A DNA stretch of 59,100 nt from the NCBI RefSeq assembly GCF_008728965.1, contig NZ_VSMC01000020.1:1-59100 (forward strand), read 5' to 3'. Below, in pieces: positions 1 to 8,392 of this stretch. This DNA comes from Heminiphilus faecis (GTDB lineage Bacteria; Bacteroidota; Bacteroidia; Bacteroidales; Muribaculaceae). Numbering within the stretch: position 1 is the stretch's first letter; every line of letters begins with the position of its first letter. A model generated the notes under the pieces. That model saw only the letters and a program-made list of their open reading frames with translations. It was not told the DNA's origin and did no database searches. The translations under genes were made by a program, and so were the position numbers.

Positions 1-3
1 CTT

Positions 4-27
4 AAGGAGACTTCGGTCTCCTTTTTT
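4..27 (+). terminator. Rho-independent terminator
   Basis: An 8-bp stem (AAGGAGAC/GTCTCCTT) closed by a TTCG tetraloop is followed by a run of T on the plus strand. It would end a plus-strand transcript that starts left of the window. Confidence 0.8.
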
Positions 28-295
28 GTATTGCTGTTTTACTCGTTGATGAATCTCTTGAAACGGATCGCTCTTGGGGGCGGACTCGGCCGCCCCCGCC
101 ACTCCGGGCATCCCCTGCCGAGGAGAGTGGGAGGCTTTGGTTATGTGGATTGAAAGCTAATACTGTGCGTTTCTATTTGGATTCTTCATTGTTGTTTTTT
201 GCAGGCGATGCCGAGGAACTTAGCTTTTAGACCTTTTGATGTTGAATTCCTACGTAGTTCGCTTCAAATGCCATAGACAATACCCTTGCACTCAA
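28..295. other. Non-coding stretch left of the IS, with a GC-rich hairpin
   Basis: No convincing gene is visible. Positions 76-97 form a very stable hairpin (GGGGGCGG/CCGCCCCC, 6-nt loop). A short G+C-rich block around it gives way to A+T-rich DNA. Removing the IS puts this stretch directly downstream of the 978-residue gene, whose original TGA stop lies at about 292-294 on the minus strand. It could be remnant mobile-element DNA, but I cannot assign it. Confidence 0.4.
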
Positions 296-304
296 TTACC
301 ACTT
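296..304. repeat. Target-site duplication, left copy
   Basis: TTACCACTT lies immediately outside the left inverted repeat. An identical 9-mer lies immediately outside the right one (1611-1619). This defines the exact insertion site and shows a fairly undisturbed insertion. Confidence 0.85.
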
Positions 305-324
305 CATTAGTGTCCACTAAAAAT
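305..324 (+). repeat. IS terminal inverted repeat, left
   Basis: CATTAGTGTCCACTAAAAAT. The reverse complement of 1591-1610 differs only at the sixth base (G here, C there). Confidence 0.88.
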
Positions 325-418
325 CATACGAGTACTTTGAAATTATTGAAATTCAACTTGTTGTAAGAGATTTTGGAGCGAACGGATTTCAAACATTTGC
401 GGTCATAATCAGACCGTT

Positions 419-1549
419 ATGCATAAAGACCCATTCGTTTTATCTCAATTAGTCCAGTTCTTGAACAGGAGCAAGTTCAATCGTATAGTCGACAAGTATG
501 ATGGCGACAAGTATGTAAAGAGTTATACTTGTTGGGATCAGCTACTTACGATGATGTTTGGACAGCTTTCAAACCGGGAGAGCCTTCGTAATCTCATCGT
601 TGCTCTGGAAGCACATGCAGGCAAGGTCTATCACCTTGGAATCGGAAAATCCGTGTCCCGAAGCAATCTTAGCAAGGCTAACGAGCAACGCGATTACCGC
701 ATCTTCGAGGAGTTCGCCTTCTTCATGATTGCTGAGGCTCGGAGGCGACGAATACAGAAAATCTTTGAGTTTGCCGGTCATGTATACGCCTTCGACTCAA
801 CCACCATCGACCTGTGTCTGTCGGTGTTCGAGTGGGCGAAGTTCCGCAAGCACAAGGGTGGCATCAAGATGCACACGCTTTACGACGTGGAGGCTCAAGT
901 TCTTGCATTCGTGCATATTACCGAGGCGAAAGTCCACGATTCAAAGGCTATGTCTGAGATTCCGTATGAGAACGGCGCCCATTATATCTTCGACCGTGGC
1001 TACAACGATTTCGGCAATCTCTACACCATCAACCGCATCGGTGCATTCTTCGTCGTCAGGGCGAAAACCAATGTCCGCTTCAAGCCTGAGACTTGGAAAC
1101 GGAGGCTTCCTACAAATGTGGTTTCGGATGCAATCGGTTACTTCACGGTTTATAAAAGCGCAAAGGATTACCCGGAGAAACTGCGGAAGGTGGTATGCAT
1201 CGACCCGGAAGACGGTACAAGATACATATTCCTGACCAACAATCTGACGGCATCAGCCGAAACAATCGCCGAGCTTTACCGCAACCGTTGGAGCGTAGAA
1301 CTGTTCTTCAAATGGATCAAACATCATCTGCGTGTCAAGAAGTTTTGGGGAACATCGGAGAATGCTGCCCGTATTCAAATCTATTGTGCCATAATTACTT
1401 ATTGTCTTGTGGCAATAGTGCAGCACGACATGAAACTGGAGCGGAGCATCTACGAAGTCCTTCAGATTCTCGGAATCTCGTTGACTGACAAGACCAGTCT
1501 CCGAGACCTCTTCGACGAATCGAATTTCAAAAATGTCAAAGTTCTTTGA
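419..1549 (+). CDS. IS4-family DDE transposase
   Basis: This 376-residue protein catalyses cut-and-paste movement of the surrounding element. Its N-terminal part (about 1-75) resembles the DUF4372 helical domain common in this group. The catalytic core shows Asp126 (FDSTTID), Asp192 (FDRGYND) and the IS4 signature Y287-R290-E294-K301, spaced exactly Y-2-R-3-E-6-K. All three acidic residues are present, so it should be active. The ATG at 419 fits the domain start and leaves about 115 bp to the left end for a promoter. The family call rests on these motifs and the 9-bp duplication. The exact IS name would need a database match. Confidence 0.93.
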   Translation: MHKDPFVLSQLVQFLNRSKFNRIVDKYDGDKYVKSYTCWDQLLTMMFGQLSNRESLRNLIVALEAHAGKVYHLGIGKSVSRSNLSKANEQRDYRIFEEFAFFMIAEARRRRIQKIFEFAGHVYAFDSTTIDLCLSVFEWAKFRKHKGGIKMHTLYDVEAQVLAFVHITEAKVHDSKAMSEIPYENGAHYIFDRGYNDFGNLYTINRIGAFFVVRAKTNVRFKPETWKRRLPTNVVSDAIGYFTVYKSAKDYPEKLRKVVCIDPEDGTRYIFLTNNLTASAETIAELYRNRWSVELFFKWIKHHLRVKKFWGTSENAARIQIYCAIITYCLVAIVQHDMKLERSIYEVLQILGISLTDKTSLRDLFDESNFKNVKVL

Positions 1550-1590
1550 GATTCAAGTGATCCGAATTTATTTAATTTTTAACCCTGCCC

Positions 1591-1610
1591 ATTTTTAGTG
1601 GACAGTAATG
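1591..1610 (-). repeat. IS terminal inverted repeat, right
   Basis: Read on the minus strand this is CATTACTGTCCACTAAAAAT. It also encodes the final residues and the TAA stop (1597-1595) of the 978-residue protein. Confidence 0.88.
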
Positions 1611-4531
1611 TTACCACTTATAAAGCGAATAAAATTAAAGAACAACTGCATTGATGGATATTCAATATTTCTCCCCTCAGGTACAAGGAAGGAAATATCA
1701 TCATCTGTATCATTACAAATAAACTCGCCTTGATAATTTTCGTAAGCATCTATAAAAATATCATATAGCTTGGAAATATCATCGTCTGTAACTGGTTCGA
1801 GATCCACTTCAGCAACTATTTCATGAATATCTTTAGCGATATTATCCATTTCTTCTTTAAATGAATTAGATTCGAACTCATTTCTCAAAGACTCGTCCAT
1901 TCTGTCAGAATAGAAGTTGTACATTCCAACAAACTGTTTCCATTTATCGTAAAAGCCAAAAACATCAGAAGGTAATTCATCAGGGAATCCCGGCAAATGA
2001 CTTATTTCGTTCAACAGATAGTCAAGTCTAAGCTCATAATGATGATACGGACGCCGGCTGATGGTAATTTCAATTTCATTGAAAATGTCCATAGCATTAC
2101 TTATCAATCCACCTTTTTCTGAGTCGTTGAGCAATCCCTGTAGTTCAGTAGCACGCATCCGCACATCATCAAGAATCTCTTTGGCTTCATCAAAATTACC
2201 AAGACATAACAAAGGCTCTACCATTTGAATACGCGATGCAATATAATCGGCTATTCCGTTAGACGCATCTAAGTTGTCAATATCAGTCAGTTCTATTGAT
2301 TTTCTTGCGTATTCACAACCCAAACGAAGGTAGCCTCTATCCAATAGCTCACCCGACAAAGATTTATAGAAGAAGCATTTGTCAGTAAGATATTCGCCAG
2401 CTGCCATTTTTAACTTCAGAGCATACTGGTATTCAGTAGGCACAAAGTTATCAAATGTAGATAAATACTCTCCAATGGCGTTGAGGAGCTGATAATATAT
2501 AATGTCATCTTTTATATGGAGACTTCTTAATTGTAAATACGCCTTTAAAGCAATAATGGACAGCGAGTATCCAAATTCAACATATTCTACCAGATAATTA
2601 GCTCCCCGGAGGAAAAGTCTTATTATAAAGCATAAGAGACGCGGATCTTTGGATTGATCATACAAATCATTTATTTCGTCCCAGATATAAGTTATTTTCT
2701 TGAAATACTCATTATACGGACCAAAATCTGTTAAGGTCTCTAAGAAAAATAAATTACTTTGAACTAAACGGAACCTATCAGAATAATTGCGTGGATTGAT
2801 TTTTGACAATAAGGTCGCGTAAGTTTCACGGCTTTTATCCATATCATGAGATCTATCTGAACTCAAAAGTATCAGAACCTCATAAATGTCCAACAATGTC
2901 CATGTGGTGTCATTGGCATTATTATCTCCATCTTGTGAAACGTGATTGAGTTTATATATCCATTTTTTAGCTTTTATTGGGTATGTAATGTCTTTATCCG
3001 CAAAACCCGATAATTTTGAAACTATTAGATTTAAATCTTTCCCACAATGTTCATAGCTACTTCCACAAATATATTTGTACAAATATTCCAAGTGGCTAAT
3101 GGCGTCAGCGTGGTTATCATTAGCCTCAACAGTCGCCTTAACGTACAACAAAGAAAGGAGCTGCTTGTTTTGCTGTGTTCGTTCAAGTACATTGGCGTCT
3201 TCCAATGCTTTCATGTCGAGAGCCGTAAAGAAATCGTCAGAACCGATCAGCCAGCTCAGTTCCTTCATAATCCGATGAATCGCATTCTTATAATCGGTCC
3301 GAGATATTTCTACTGGCAATTCAAATAGAGCGTCAGAAATCTTTGGATTAACTCTTCGTTTTTTTTCTTCAACTAATATAGTGGACTTTATCAGTGATAA
3401 AAGGCGGTTCCAAACAGGATATGAATAATCCCATTTATACAATTTGTCTTTCTCAATTGGAATGGTAGCAGATCTTATATTATTGAATCTGATATAAGTT
3501 ATGATATCTTGAATAAACTCAGTTGACTTAGTGCCAGAATACCAATGAAGAAGTATCGTTTGAAACCAATGGTATACGATTCGGTCGTCCAAAGACTCAA
3601 TGCCGAACTCTGAAAGTTTTTTTTCGATCTCCTTGTAAGCCTGTCTTAATTTAGCCTTCTTCTTCTCTTTAGAGGTAGAAGTTGTTTGATGAAAACGAGC
3701 GTGTATTTGATGGAGCTCATCAAAAGCAGCCTTTCTACGCATTTCATTAAGTTCTCTACTCGCATCATTTGGTAACTTATTATCTGAAGGATGATAGTCT
3801 ACTTCATAAGTAAATTCGTAATGTCCTATTACTCCTTTCTTCTTTTTTACTATTCCATTGTTTTTGAGAATCTGGAGCCCGTCCTTAAATCGCTCCAAAT
3901 ACACTGTTTCAAGAGCCTCTTCCTTACCCTCCTTTTTTTCAACGATAGCAAAAAGAGGATCCTGTATTAAGTTATGTATAGCGTCAAGCAGCACGACTCT
4001 TGATGCAGAATCGTGTTCTAAATCGCGGGTTATATGCTCTAAAAGGATTTGGGCTGTAGTATATGGAACTTTATAGTTGGCAATGTGATTACTGACTTTT
4101 GAAAACGAGTAATTTTTATTGTCATCACAAATAAGAATTCCGACATTCTCAAAATACCTCACAAAGTGATTAACTATTACTTTCGTTTCCAACTCCTCTA
4201 ATATTTCACCATAGCCTCCATATCTTTTACTTCTTACCTCGGCTTTGCTTTTTGCAACACCCAATTTTTGGTCTGGATCTCCTGTTGTTATGATGGCTTT
4301 AGTCAACTCTGCTATGTCAGATTCATTCTTATCTGCAAGACCATAGAAGTGTTTCATTTGCTTTGACTTTAGGATATCAGCCAATTCCGATAGCCGCTGT
4401 TCAGATATCGGATCTCCAATTTTCTTATTGAACTCTTTTTCAAGTTCAAGGAAAATCGGGCAGTATTCTTCAGGAATAAACCACCAAGCTTCTTCGCGTG
4501 ATAAAAGATTGCTTTGTTCGTTAACGTTCAT
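1595..4531 (-). CDS. Large helical protein of unknown function, C-terminus rewritten by the IS
   Basis: I do not recognise this 978-residue protein. It has no signal peptide or membrane segment. A very basic charged segment lies around residues 285-305 (SKEKKKAKLRQAYKE). The C-terminal two thirds consist of repeated amphipathic helices of the kind seen in TPR-like scaffolds, and an acidic tail follows. The IS inserted within the final Asn codon. Joining 1620 back to 304 restores ...FIRFISGN followed at once by TGA, so the present protein only gains the four residues ITVH. It starts about 20 nt after the hsdM-like remnant. Like the 945-residue protein at the other end of the cluster, it may be a helical sensor or scaffold, but that is inference. 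Confidence 0.7.
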   Translation of the reverse strand: MNVNEQSNLLSREEAWWFIPEEYCPIFLELEKEFNKKIGDPISEQRLSELADILKSKQMKHFYGLADKNESDIAELTKAIITTGDPDQKLGVAKSKAEVRSKRYGGYGEILEELETKVIVNHFVRYFENVGILICDDNKNYSFSKVSNHIANYKVPYTTAQILLEHITRDLEHDSASRVVLLDAIHNLIQDPLFAIVEKKEGKEEALETVYLERFKDGLQILKNNGIVKKKKGVIGHYEFTYEVDYHPSDNKLPNDASRELNEMRRKAAFDELHQIHARFHQTTSTSKEKKKAKLRQAYKEIEKKLSEFGIESLDDRIVYHWFQTILLHWYSGTKSTEFIQDIITYIRFNNIRSATIPIEKDKLYKWDYSYPVWNRLLSLIKSTILVEEKKRRVNPKISDALFELPVEISRTDYKNAIHRIMKELSWLIGSDDFFTALDMKALEDANVLERTQQNKQLLSLLYVKATVEANDNHADAISHLEYLYKYICGSSYEHCGKDLNLIVSKLSGFADKDITYPIKAKKWIYKLNHVSQDGDNNANDTTWTLLDIYEVLILLSSDRSHDMDKSRETYATLLSKINPRNYSDRFRLVQSNLFFLETLTDFGPYNEYFKKITYIWDEINDLYDQSKDPRLLCFIIRLFLRGANYLVEYVEFGYSLSIIALKAYLQLRSLHIKDDIIYYQLLNAIGEYLSTFDNFVPTEYQYALKLKMAAGEYLTDKCFFYKSLSGELLDRGYLRLGCEYARKSIELTDIDNLDASNGIADYIASRIQMVEPLLCLGNFDEAKEILDDVRMRATELQGLLNDSEKGGLISNAMDIFNEIEITISRRPYHHYELRLDYLLNEISHLPGFPDELPSDVFGFYDKWKQFVGMYNFYSDRMDESLRNEFESNSFKEEMDNIAKDIHEIVAEVDLEPVTDDDISKLYDIFIDAYENYQGEFICNDTDDDISFLVPEGRNIEYPSMQLFFNFIRFISGNITVH
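1611..1619. repeat. Target-site duplication, right copy
   Basis: TTACCACTT, identical to 296-304. It lies within the last codons of the minus-strand gene. Confidence 0.85.
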
Positions 4532-4552
4532 GATGCGATAAAATAAAAGGTG

Positions 4553-4762
4553 TTATAAATCTTCTGATTGATCTACGACTTCGTGGTAGTCCTGATCGTC
4601 GATGATTTGACGGATAAGGTTGCGGAAGTTACCTTGGAAGCCTTCGTTCTGATTGTACTCGCGACAGAGGGTGTCGTCACTGCGACGCATACGGCGAAAC
4701 ACCAGAATATCGTCGGCAATGCTCCATATCAGACTGACCATTTGAACGTGAGAGCTATCCAT
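4553..4762 (-). pseudogene. hsdM-like N-terminal remnant
   Basis: This short ORF of about 69 residues starts MDSSHVQMVSLIWSIADDIL. That closely resembles the opening of type I restriction methylase subunits (HsdM: SxxxLVSFIWSIADDxLR...). After about 20 residues the similarity stops and an unrelated, charged sequence follows. A longer start at 4840 is possible, but the family start is at 4762. It is probably the scar of a deleted type I restriction-modification locus. The in-frame tail could instead make it a small expressed protein in front of the 978-residue gene. Confidence 0.45.
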
Positions 4763-4806
4763 CGCAGTTATAGTATTTCTTGGTTTATTGTTAGATTCAA
4801 AAAAGC

Positions 4807-4868
4807 GAAAACTCCAACGTAGCATCTGAAGGCGAGCCAAAGCACGTAACGACTACGCTGGAGTTTTC
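4807..4868. repeat. Imperfect inverted repeat, 16-bp arms
   Basis: Arms 4807-4822 and 4853-4868 (AAAACTCC core facing GGAGTTTT) match at 15 of 16 positions around a 30-nt centre. A weaker structure with the same AAACTCC/GGAGTTT core lies at 17,316-17,353, just past the 945-residue gene at the other side of the cluster. It may be a terminator stem or a boundary sequence. Confidence 0.5.
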
Positions 4869-5020
4869 AAAGGTGTTTCGGCTCTCGCCGTATGTCGTTG
4901 TTATTTAGATGGTCATATTTTCAGACTTCATTCGTCTTGTAATGCGAAGTTACGAAAAATATCTGGGATATCGACCATCGCTACCGGCATTTACTGATTA
5001 TTCAAATTGGAATAACGTTT

Positions 5021-5227
5021 TCAATTTATATGATAGTTGCAGTTCCCTTCACTGTCCTTATAACGACATTCAAAGTTGTAGCTGCAACCGCTCGGAGGGA
5101 ACCAGCCCCAACCGCCGGAGTGGTTACGGCTCTGAGGACATATGTAAGAGCCTTTCTTGCGGCAATAGTCGCAATTCATGTGGTTGTAACAGTCCGCTGG
5201 ACGGCATTTTTTCTTCGCATATTCCAT
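5021..5227 (-). CDS. Small cysteine-rich protein
   Basis: This unrecognised 68-residue protein has eight cysteines, including a close CNYHMNCDYC-like group early on (Cys13, Cys19, Cys22). A Trp/Gly-rich centre (GGWGWFPPSG) follows. The cysteine spacing suggests metal binding or disulfides. There is no signal peptide. The overlapping plus-strand frames have unnatural composition, so the minus frame is preferred. No obvious ribosome binding site is present, which is normal in this phylum. Confidence 0.5.
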   Translation of the reverse strand: MEYAKKKCRPADCYNHMNCDYCRKKGSYICPQSRNHSGGWGWFPPSGCSYNFECRYKDSEGNCNYHIN

Positions 5228-5369
5228 ATTGGTTTATCTGTTTAATTTTGCCTACTCTTTAAAGGATTTTCGGCACCTCCATTGTTTTCTGCAACAAATA
5301 TAATATGAGTCAGTAGTCTATGGATAATTTTTTTCTCCAGAATTTGATCTTTCTATACCATTAGCCCGT

Positions 5370-7034
5370 TTAACATCTGAATCCTTCAACTTGGATATAT
5401 TTTAGAGCTAATTTGGTGAGTTTTATAAAATTAATATCTAGATTTTTGAATTGAGCATCCTTTTGCATGAATCGACTGAACGGGTATATCTCCTCCGTTT
5501 TGCTTTTAGGTGCACCAACATATTCATTCTTGAATCGAACTTCCATAGACAAGTCATCTTTATGGATGACGAGTAACATTTCACTCGGATTTCGTATGAA
5601 ATCGCGATTAATCATATCCGTGTCATTCATTGCGAAGTTTCGGCGGTACGCTTCTGTGATGGATACAACTCTATCAATGAATTCAGAAACTCGACTATCC
5701 GGATATCTTTGTAGTGCAAGGAAACGTATTGCATCTTCGTCAGGAACAATACTCTTATCCCTTTCGGCTTTCTCAAGTAGGAAGGCTTGATATCCATGCT
5801 CCATTGTAATATCATTGGTATTAAGACAAACCTTTATGTATGATTTTTCGCCATATAACTCCGGTCGCGGATATGTAATGTGGTCTTGAATAATTGAATG
5901 AAGATGCTCTGCAAATTCGCCACGCGATACGTCACTCATATACGACGGGCGATGGGTCTTGGCATAAAGCGCATCTATAGCAGGGATAATTTTATAACGA
6001 ATGGCATCATCATTAATGACCCCAAATTCTGTAAATAGTTGTTGAATCGGTCCATAATATTCGGTGAATAACTCGCCGTTTTCTTCAGTATTGTCAGTCC
6101 AGAAGAAACCAATAGTATTCTCTATATCCTCATTTCGTATGGTCATAAACTGCTCATCCACCATATCCTTGCATGATTCAATAGCAAAAAAACGATAAGA
6201 GTCAACATCATAAGGCATCGATTCGGACGATTCAGAATTAAGTTCTTCGATATGCGAAGCTAACTCATCAGAAAATCCGAATTTCGGTTGGATGAGAATT
6301 TTAGGAATGTTCGTCAATTGATGGGCAAAGAAGCACCCATTTCCATAACCAATTACAATGTCTATCTTATTTTCTTGAAGCTGATTTTTGAGAGACCCCA
6401 TCATCCCGATAGGATTCAGATCTTTATCAGCCACAAAAATTTTGCATTGAGGCAACCGAGTTCTAAAAAAGAACTTCAACGACATGAGGTTTGGATTGAA
6501 TAAATCATCTACAAGCAGTATTTTTACTGATGGAAGTCTCTGGACTAGATGCTCGTATGTCGCCTTATTTATCTCATTCTCAATTTGCTCATAAAAGTCC
6601 GACGGAATATTAGGATAAGAAAACTCTAATGCAATTCGCAGTACTGCATCTGCGACAATAGATATTTCCTGCACTGCTTGAATTAAAGCCTTGAGCGCAC
6701 CCCTCTCAGAAGAGTAAATAAAGCATTTCTTCAGGCATAAACATTGAGCCCCGACTTCAAAAGGGACAAAGAATGCCACTGCTTCAATGTGTGCATTAAG
6801 TTCATTAGCTAAGTACATAAGCCACGCATCGCTGATTTTTACGCCATATTCCGCAAAGTCTTCGGCATCTAATTCAAGATTTACGGATATTTCTGCATGT
6901 GTAACATCCAATTTTACACTTCCAAAGTAATTGCCAAGTCGGAATGTAATGGTACCATCGTACCATACTTTCATTGCCGAAATATTATTTGGTATGTTTG
7001 AGAGGCATTCTGCTATTTTATCATATAGGTTCAT
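5370..7034 (-). CDS. Large protein with degenerate YqiA-like hydrolase domain
   Basis: The protein has about 554 residues. The start at 7034 (MNLYDKIAEC) is chosen over the longer frame start at 7094 because a TAACTTTG promoter box lies between them (7081-7074). Residues about 1-135 form an unrecognised alpha/beta region. Residues about 170-250 resemble the YqiA/YcfP esterase fold: strand KILLV, then IDIVIGYGNG at the nucleophile elbow, then ILIQP. The elbow that should read GxSxG reads GYGNG, so the serine is missing and hydrolase activity is unlikely. The remaining C-terminal 300 residues are unrecognised. It lies between the Cys-rich protein and the phosphatase/chaperone cluster and has its own promoter. 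Confidence 0.6.
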   Translation of the reverse strand: MNLYDKIAECLSNIPNNISAMKVWYDGTITFRLGNYFGSVKLDVTHAEISVNLELDAEDFAEYGVKISDAWLMYLANELNAHIEAVAFFVPFEVGAQCLCLKKCFIYSSERGALKALIQAVQEISIVADAVLRIALEFSYPNIPSDFYEQIENEINKATYEHLVQRLPSVKILLVDDLFNPNLMSLKFFFRTRLPQCKIFVADKDLNPIGMMGSLKNQLQENKIDIVIGYGNGCFFAHQLTNIPKILIQPKFGFSDELASHIEELNSESSESMPYDVDSYRFFAIESCKDMVDEQFMTIRNEDIENTIGFFWTDNTEENGELFTEYYGPIQQLFTEFGVINDDAIRYKIIPAIDALYAKTHRPSYMSDVSRGEFAEHLHSIIQDHITYPRPELYGEKSYIKVCLNTNDITMEHGYQAFLLEKAERDKSIVPDEDAIRFLALQRYPDSRVSEFIDRVVSITEAYRRNFAMNDTDMINRDFIRNPSEMLLVIHKDDLSMEVRFKNEYVGAPKSKTEEIYPFSRFMQKDAQFKNLDINFIKLTKLALKYIQVEGFRC

Positions 7035-7073
7035 TGCTTTGTTTTTAATATAAGTGCTATTAATTCTACGCCA

Positions 7074-7081
7074 CAAAGTTA
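7074..7081 (-). promoter_or_regulatory. Bacteroidota -7 box for the YqiA-like gene
   Basis: TAACTTTG on the minus strand matches TAnnTTTG. It lies 40 nt before the ATG at 7034 and downstream of the alternative start at 7094, so it decides the start. Confidence 0.55.
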
Positions 7082-7128
7082 GTGAGATGAGCATGTCTCT
7101 TCATGGAGGAAAAATTTTCTCCATGAAT

Positions 7129-7368
7129 TTAGTATAATAAAGTCTCTGCCCGTTCTACATCGGAGTCGGTCAGACCATTGCCACCTATCGCTTCAATTTC
7201 GCTACACATTTTTTCTTCTGCAAGACGGTCGATACCGTCAAGTACAATAACAATATTATACCGTTTTACTGAAGCCGTATTATTTGATTCGGGAACTCCG
7301 GTTGTCGAGCAACTGACAATTGAAACCACCAAAACTGATAGTATCAATAGGAATTGTACCTGTTTCAT
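7129..7368 (-). CDS. Small lipoprotein
   Basis: This 79-residue protein has a hydrophobic N-terminal segment ending in the lipobox VSIVSC, so it should be lipid-anchored after cleavage before Cys20. The mature part is a short hydrophilic domain (KRYNIVIVLDGIDRL...). It may be the front of a longer family that has been shortened, since the last third has no clear fold. It has its own promoter box at 7406-7399 and sits between the metallophosphoesterase and the YqiA-like gene. Confidence 0.6.
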   Translation of the reverse strand: MKQVQFLLILSVLVVSIVSCSTTGVPESNNTASVKRYNIVIVLDGIDRLAEEKMCSEIEAIGGNGLTDSDVERAETLLY

Positions 7369-7398
7369 CGTATTATCGTTTTATTTGATTTGATGCTA

Positions 7399-7406
7399 CA
7401 AAGGTA
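7399..7406 (-). promoter_or_regulatory. -7 box for the small lipoprotein gene
   Basis: TACCTTTG on the minus strand, about 30 nt before the lipoprotein start. It suggests this gene is not simply the tail of the upstream operon. Confidence 0.5.
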
Positions 7407-7460
7407 TTATGTTTAAATTAGCTAGAGTGGGTGAAGATATTTTCTCCAAAAATTTTTATC

Positions 7461-8030
7461 TCACTCGGATTCTACAGGAGTTCCCAATGTAAGATTAAAA
7501 TGCATCAAGACCTCTTCCAACGATATCAATATCGATTTTGCAGAATCTATACCAACATCAATGCGTCTAGGGTCGGGTGTTTCGCATTGGCCATGACAAT
7601 GCCCATGAAGATGAAATACTCCGTGATGCATTCCCGCCCATTCGACTAATGGGTAATGGCATAATACAAATTCCATATCCGATTGAAGAAATGTATATAT
7701 CTCTTTTTTGAATTTAGCGATCATGATTTGTTCCACCTTCTCAAAGTAATTGGATAGGCTTTTAAGCGATGAGTCGTGATTACCGGGACATAAATATTTA
7801 TATCCGTTAAGACGCTCTAAAATTTTTCTGTTTTCATTGGCGGATTTGAGGGAAAAATCACCAAGTATATACACCATGTCATGCTTTGAAACAGTAGAGT
7901 TCCAAAGTTCAATAAGTTTGTTATCATGGGCTTCAATATCTCCCATCTGAGCAAATGGCCGCCATTGATATAATTCCAATATCCTGCGGTGTCCAAGATG
8001 TAAATCAGAAGTAAAATATACGTTCGACAT
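7461..8030 (-). CDS. Calcineurin-like metallophosphoesterase
   Basis: This 189-residue single-domain phosphoesterase has the full metal-binding set: D9-L-H11 (SDLHLGH), GDF at 57-59, GNHD at 83-86, His125 and GHCHG at 143-147. The type is common in phages and mobile DNA and acts on phosphoester bonds. The substrate cannot be read from sequence. It starts 17 nt after the FtsZ-like gene and is the last member of the tight minus-strand cluster. With KptA nearby, a role in processing RNA 2'- or cyclic phosphates is an attractive inference, but it is not shown. Confidence 0.85.
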   Translation of the reverse strand: MSNVYFTSDLHLGHRRILELYQWRPFAQMGDIEAHDNKLIELWNSTVSKHDMVYILGDFSLKSANENRKILERLNGYKYLCPGNHDSSLKSLSNYFEKVEQIMIAKFKKEIYTFLQSDMEFVLCHYPLVEWAGMHHGVFHLHGHCHGQCETPDPRRIDVGIDSAKSILISLEEVLMHFNLTLGTPVESE

Positions 8031-8047
8031 ATATGCATAATTTAATA

Positions 8048-8392
8048 TTAATATATTGATATTCTATAATTGTTTTGGAGCTGTGGGTTATTAACCAGCC
8101 CCCATAACACACAGCTATCAGTATTCATGTTCGAATTTACATTGGATACCAATTGCATAATATCATTTAATTTATTGTTATGATCTATAGATGGCGACGT
8201 TTGAATCTGGATGACGATATTGCTTATTACAACGGAGATAAAATCCAACTTGCTGAATAATTCCTTCACGATACGAATGTCTGAATCAGCATAAAGCTCT
8301 ACATGTCTTAATGAAATCTCACTATTGTGCTGCAAAAGCATAATTTCTATGTCCCTGAAATCAAACGGCAGTCGTCCTCCGCCAAAAGCCAC
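8048..8392 (-). CDS. Small protein resembling the FtsZ C-terminal domain
   Basis: The protein has 114 residues from a GTG at 8392, overlapping the end of the KptA gene by 32 nt. It appears to begin where the C-terminal domain of FtsZ begins: RLPFDFRDIEIML lines up with FtsZ LINVDFADVRTVM. A later stretch (IVIQIQTSPS ... VLWGLVNNPQLQNNYRISI) lines up with FtsZ VLVNITAG ... VVIGTSLDPDMNDELRVTV. The GTPase half with the tubulin signature is absent. A free copy of this half could cap or block FtsZ or a tubulin-like partner. The similarity was judged by eye and could be a general alpha/beta pattern. Confidence 0.5.
   Translation of the reverse strand: MAFGGGRLPFDFRDIEIMLLQHNSEISLRHVELYADSDIRIVKELFSKLDFISVVISNIVIQIQTSPSIDHNNKLNDIMQLVSNVNSNMNTDSCVLWGLVNNPQLQNNYRISIY

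Larger units (their letters stand above)
305..1610 (+). mobile_element. IS4-family insertion sequence, intact
   Basis: The element is 1306 bp long. It is bounded by 20-bp terminal inverted repeats (305-324 and 1591-1610) that match at 19 of 20 positions, and flanked by 9-bp direct repeats. It carries one uninterrupted DDE transposase gene. Intact ends, gene and target duplication indicate a recent insertion. The right end supplies the last codons and the stop of the neighbouring 978-residue gene. Confidence 0.9.

Noticed and set aside
4909-5262. Plus-strand frames over the Cys-rich gene
   Set aside because: Composition is erratic and there is no start context. The minus frame has regular Cys spacing and a Trp/Gly core.
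7035-7094. Earlier start of the YqiA-like gene
   Set aside because: It lies upstream of the likely -7 box TAACTTTG at 7,081-7,074.
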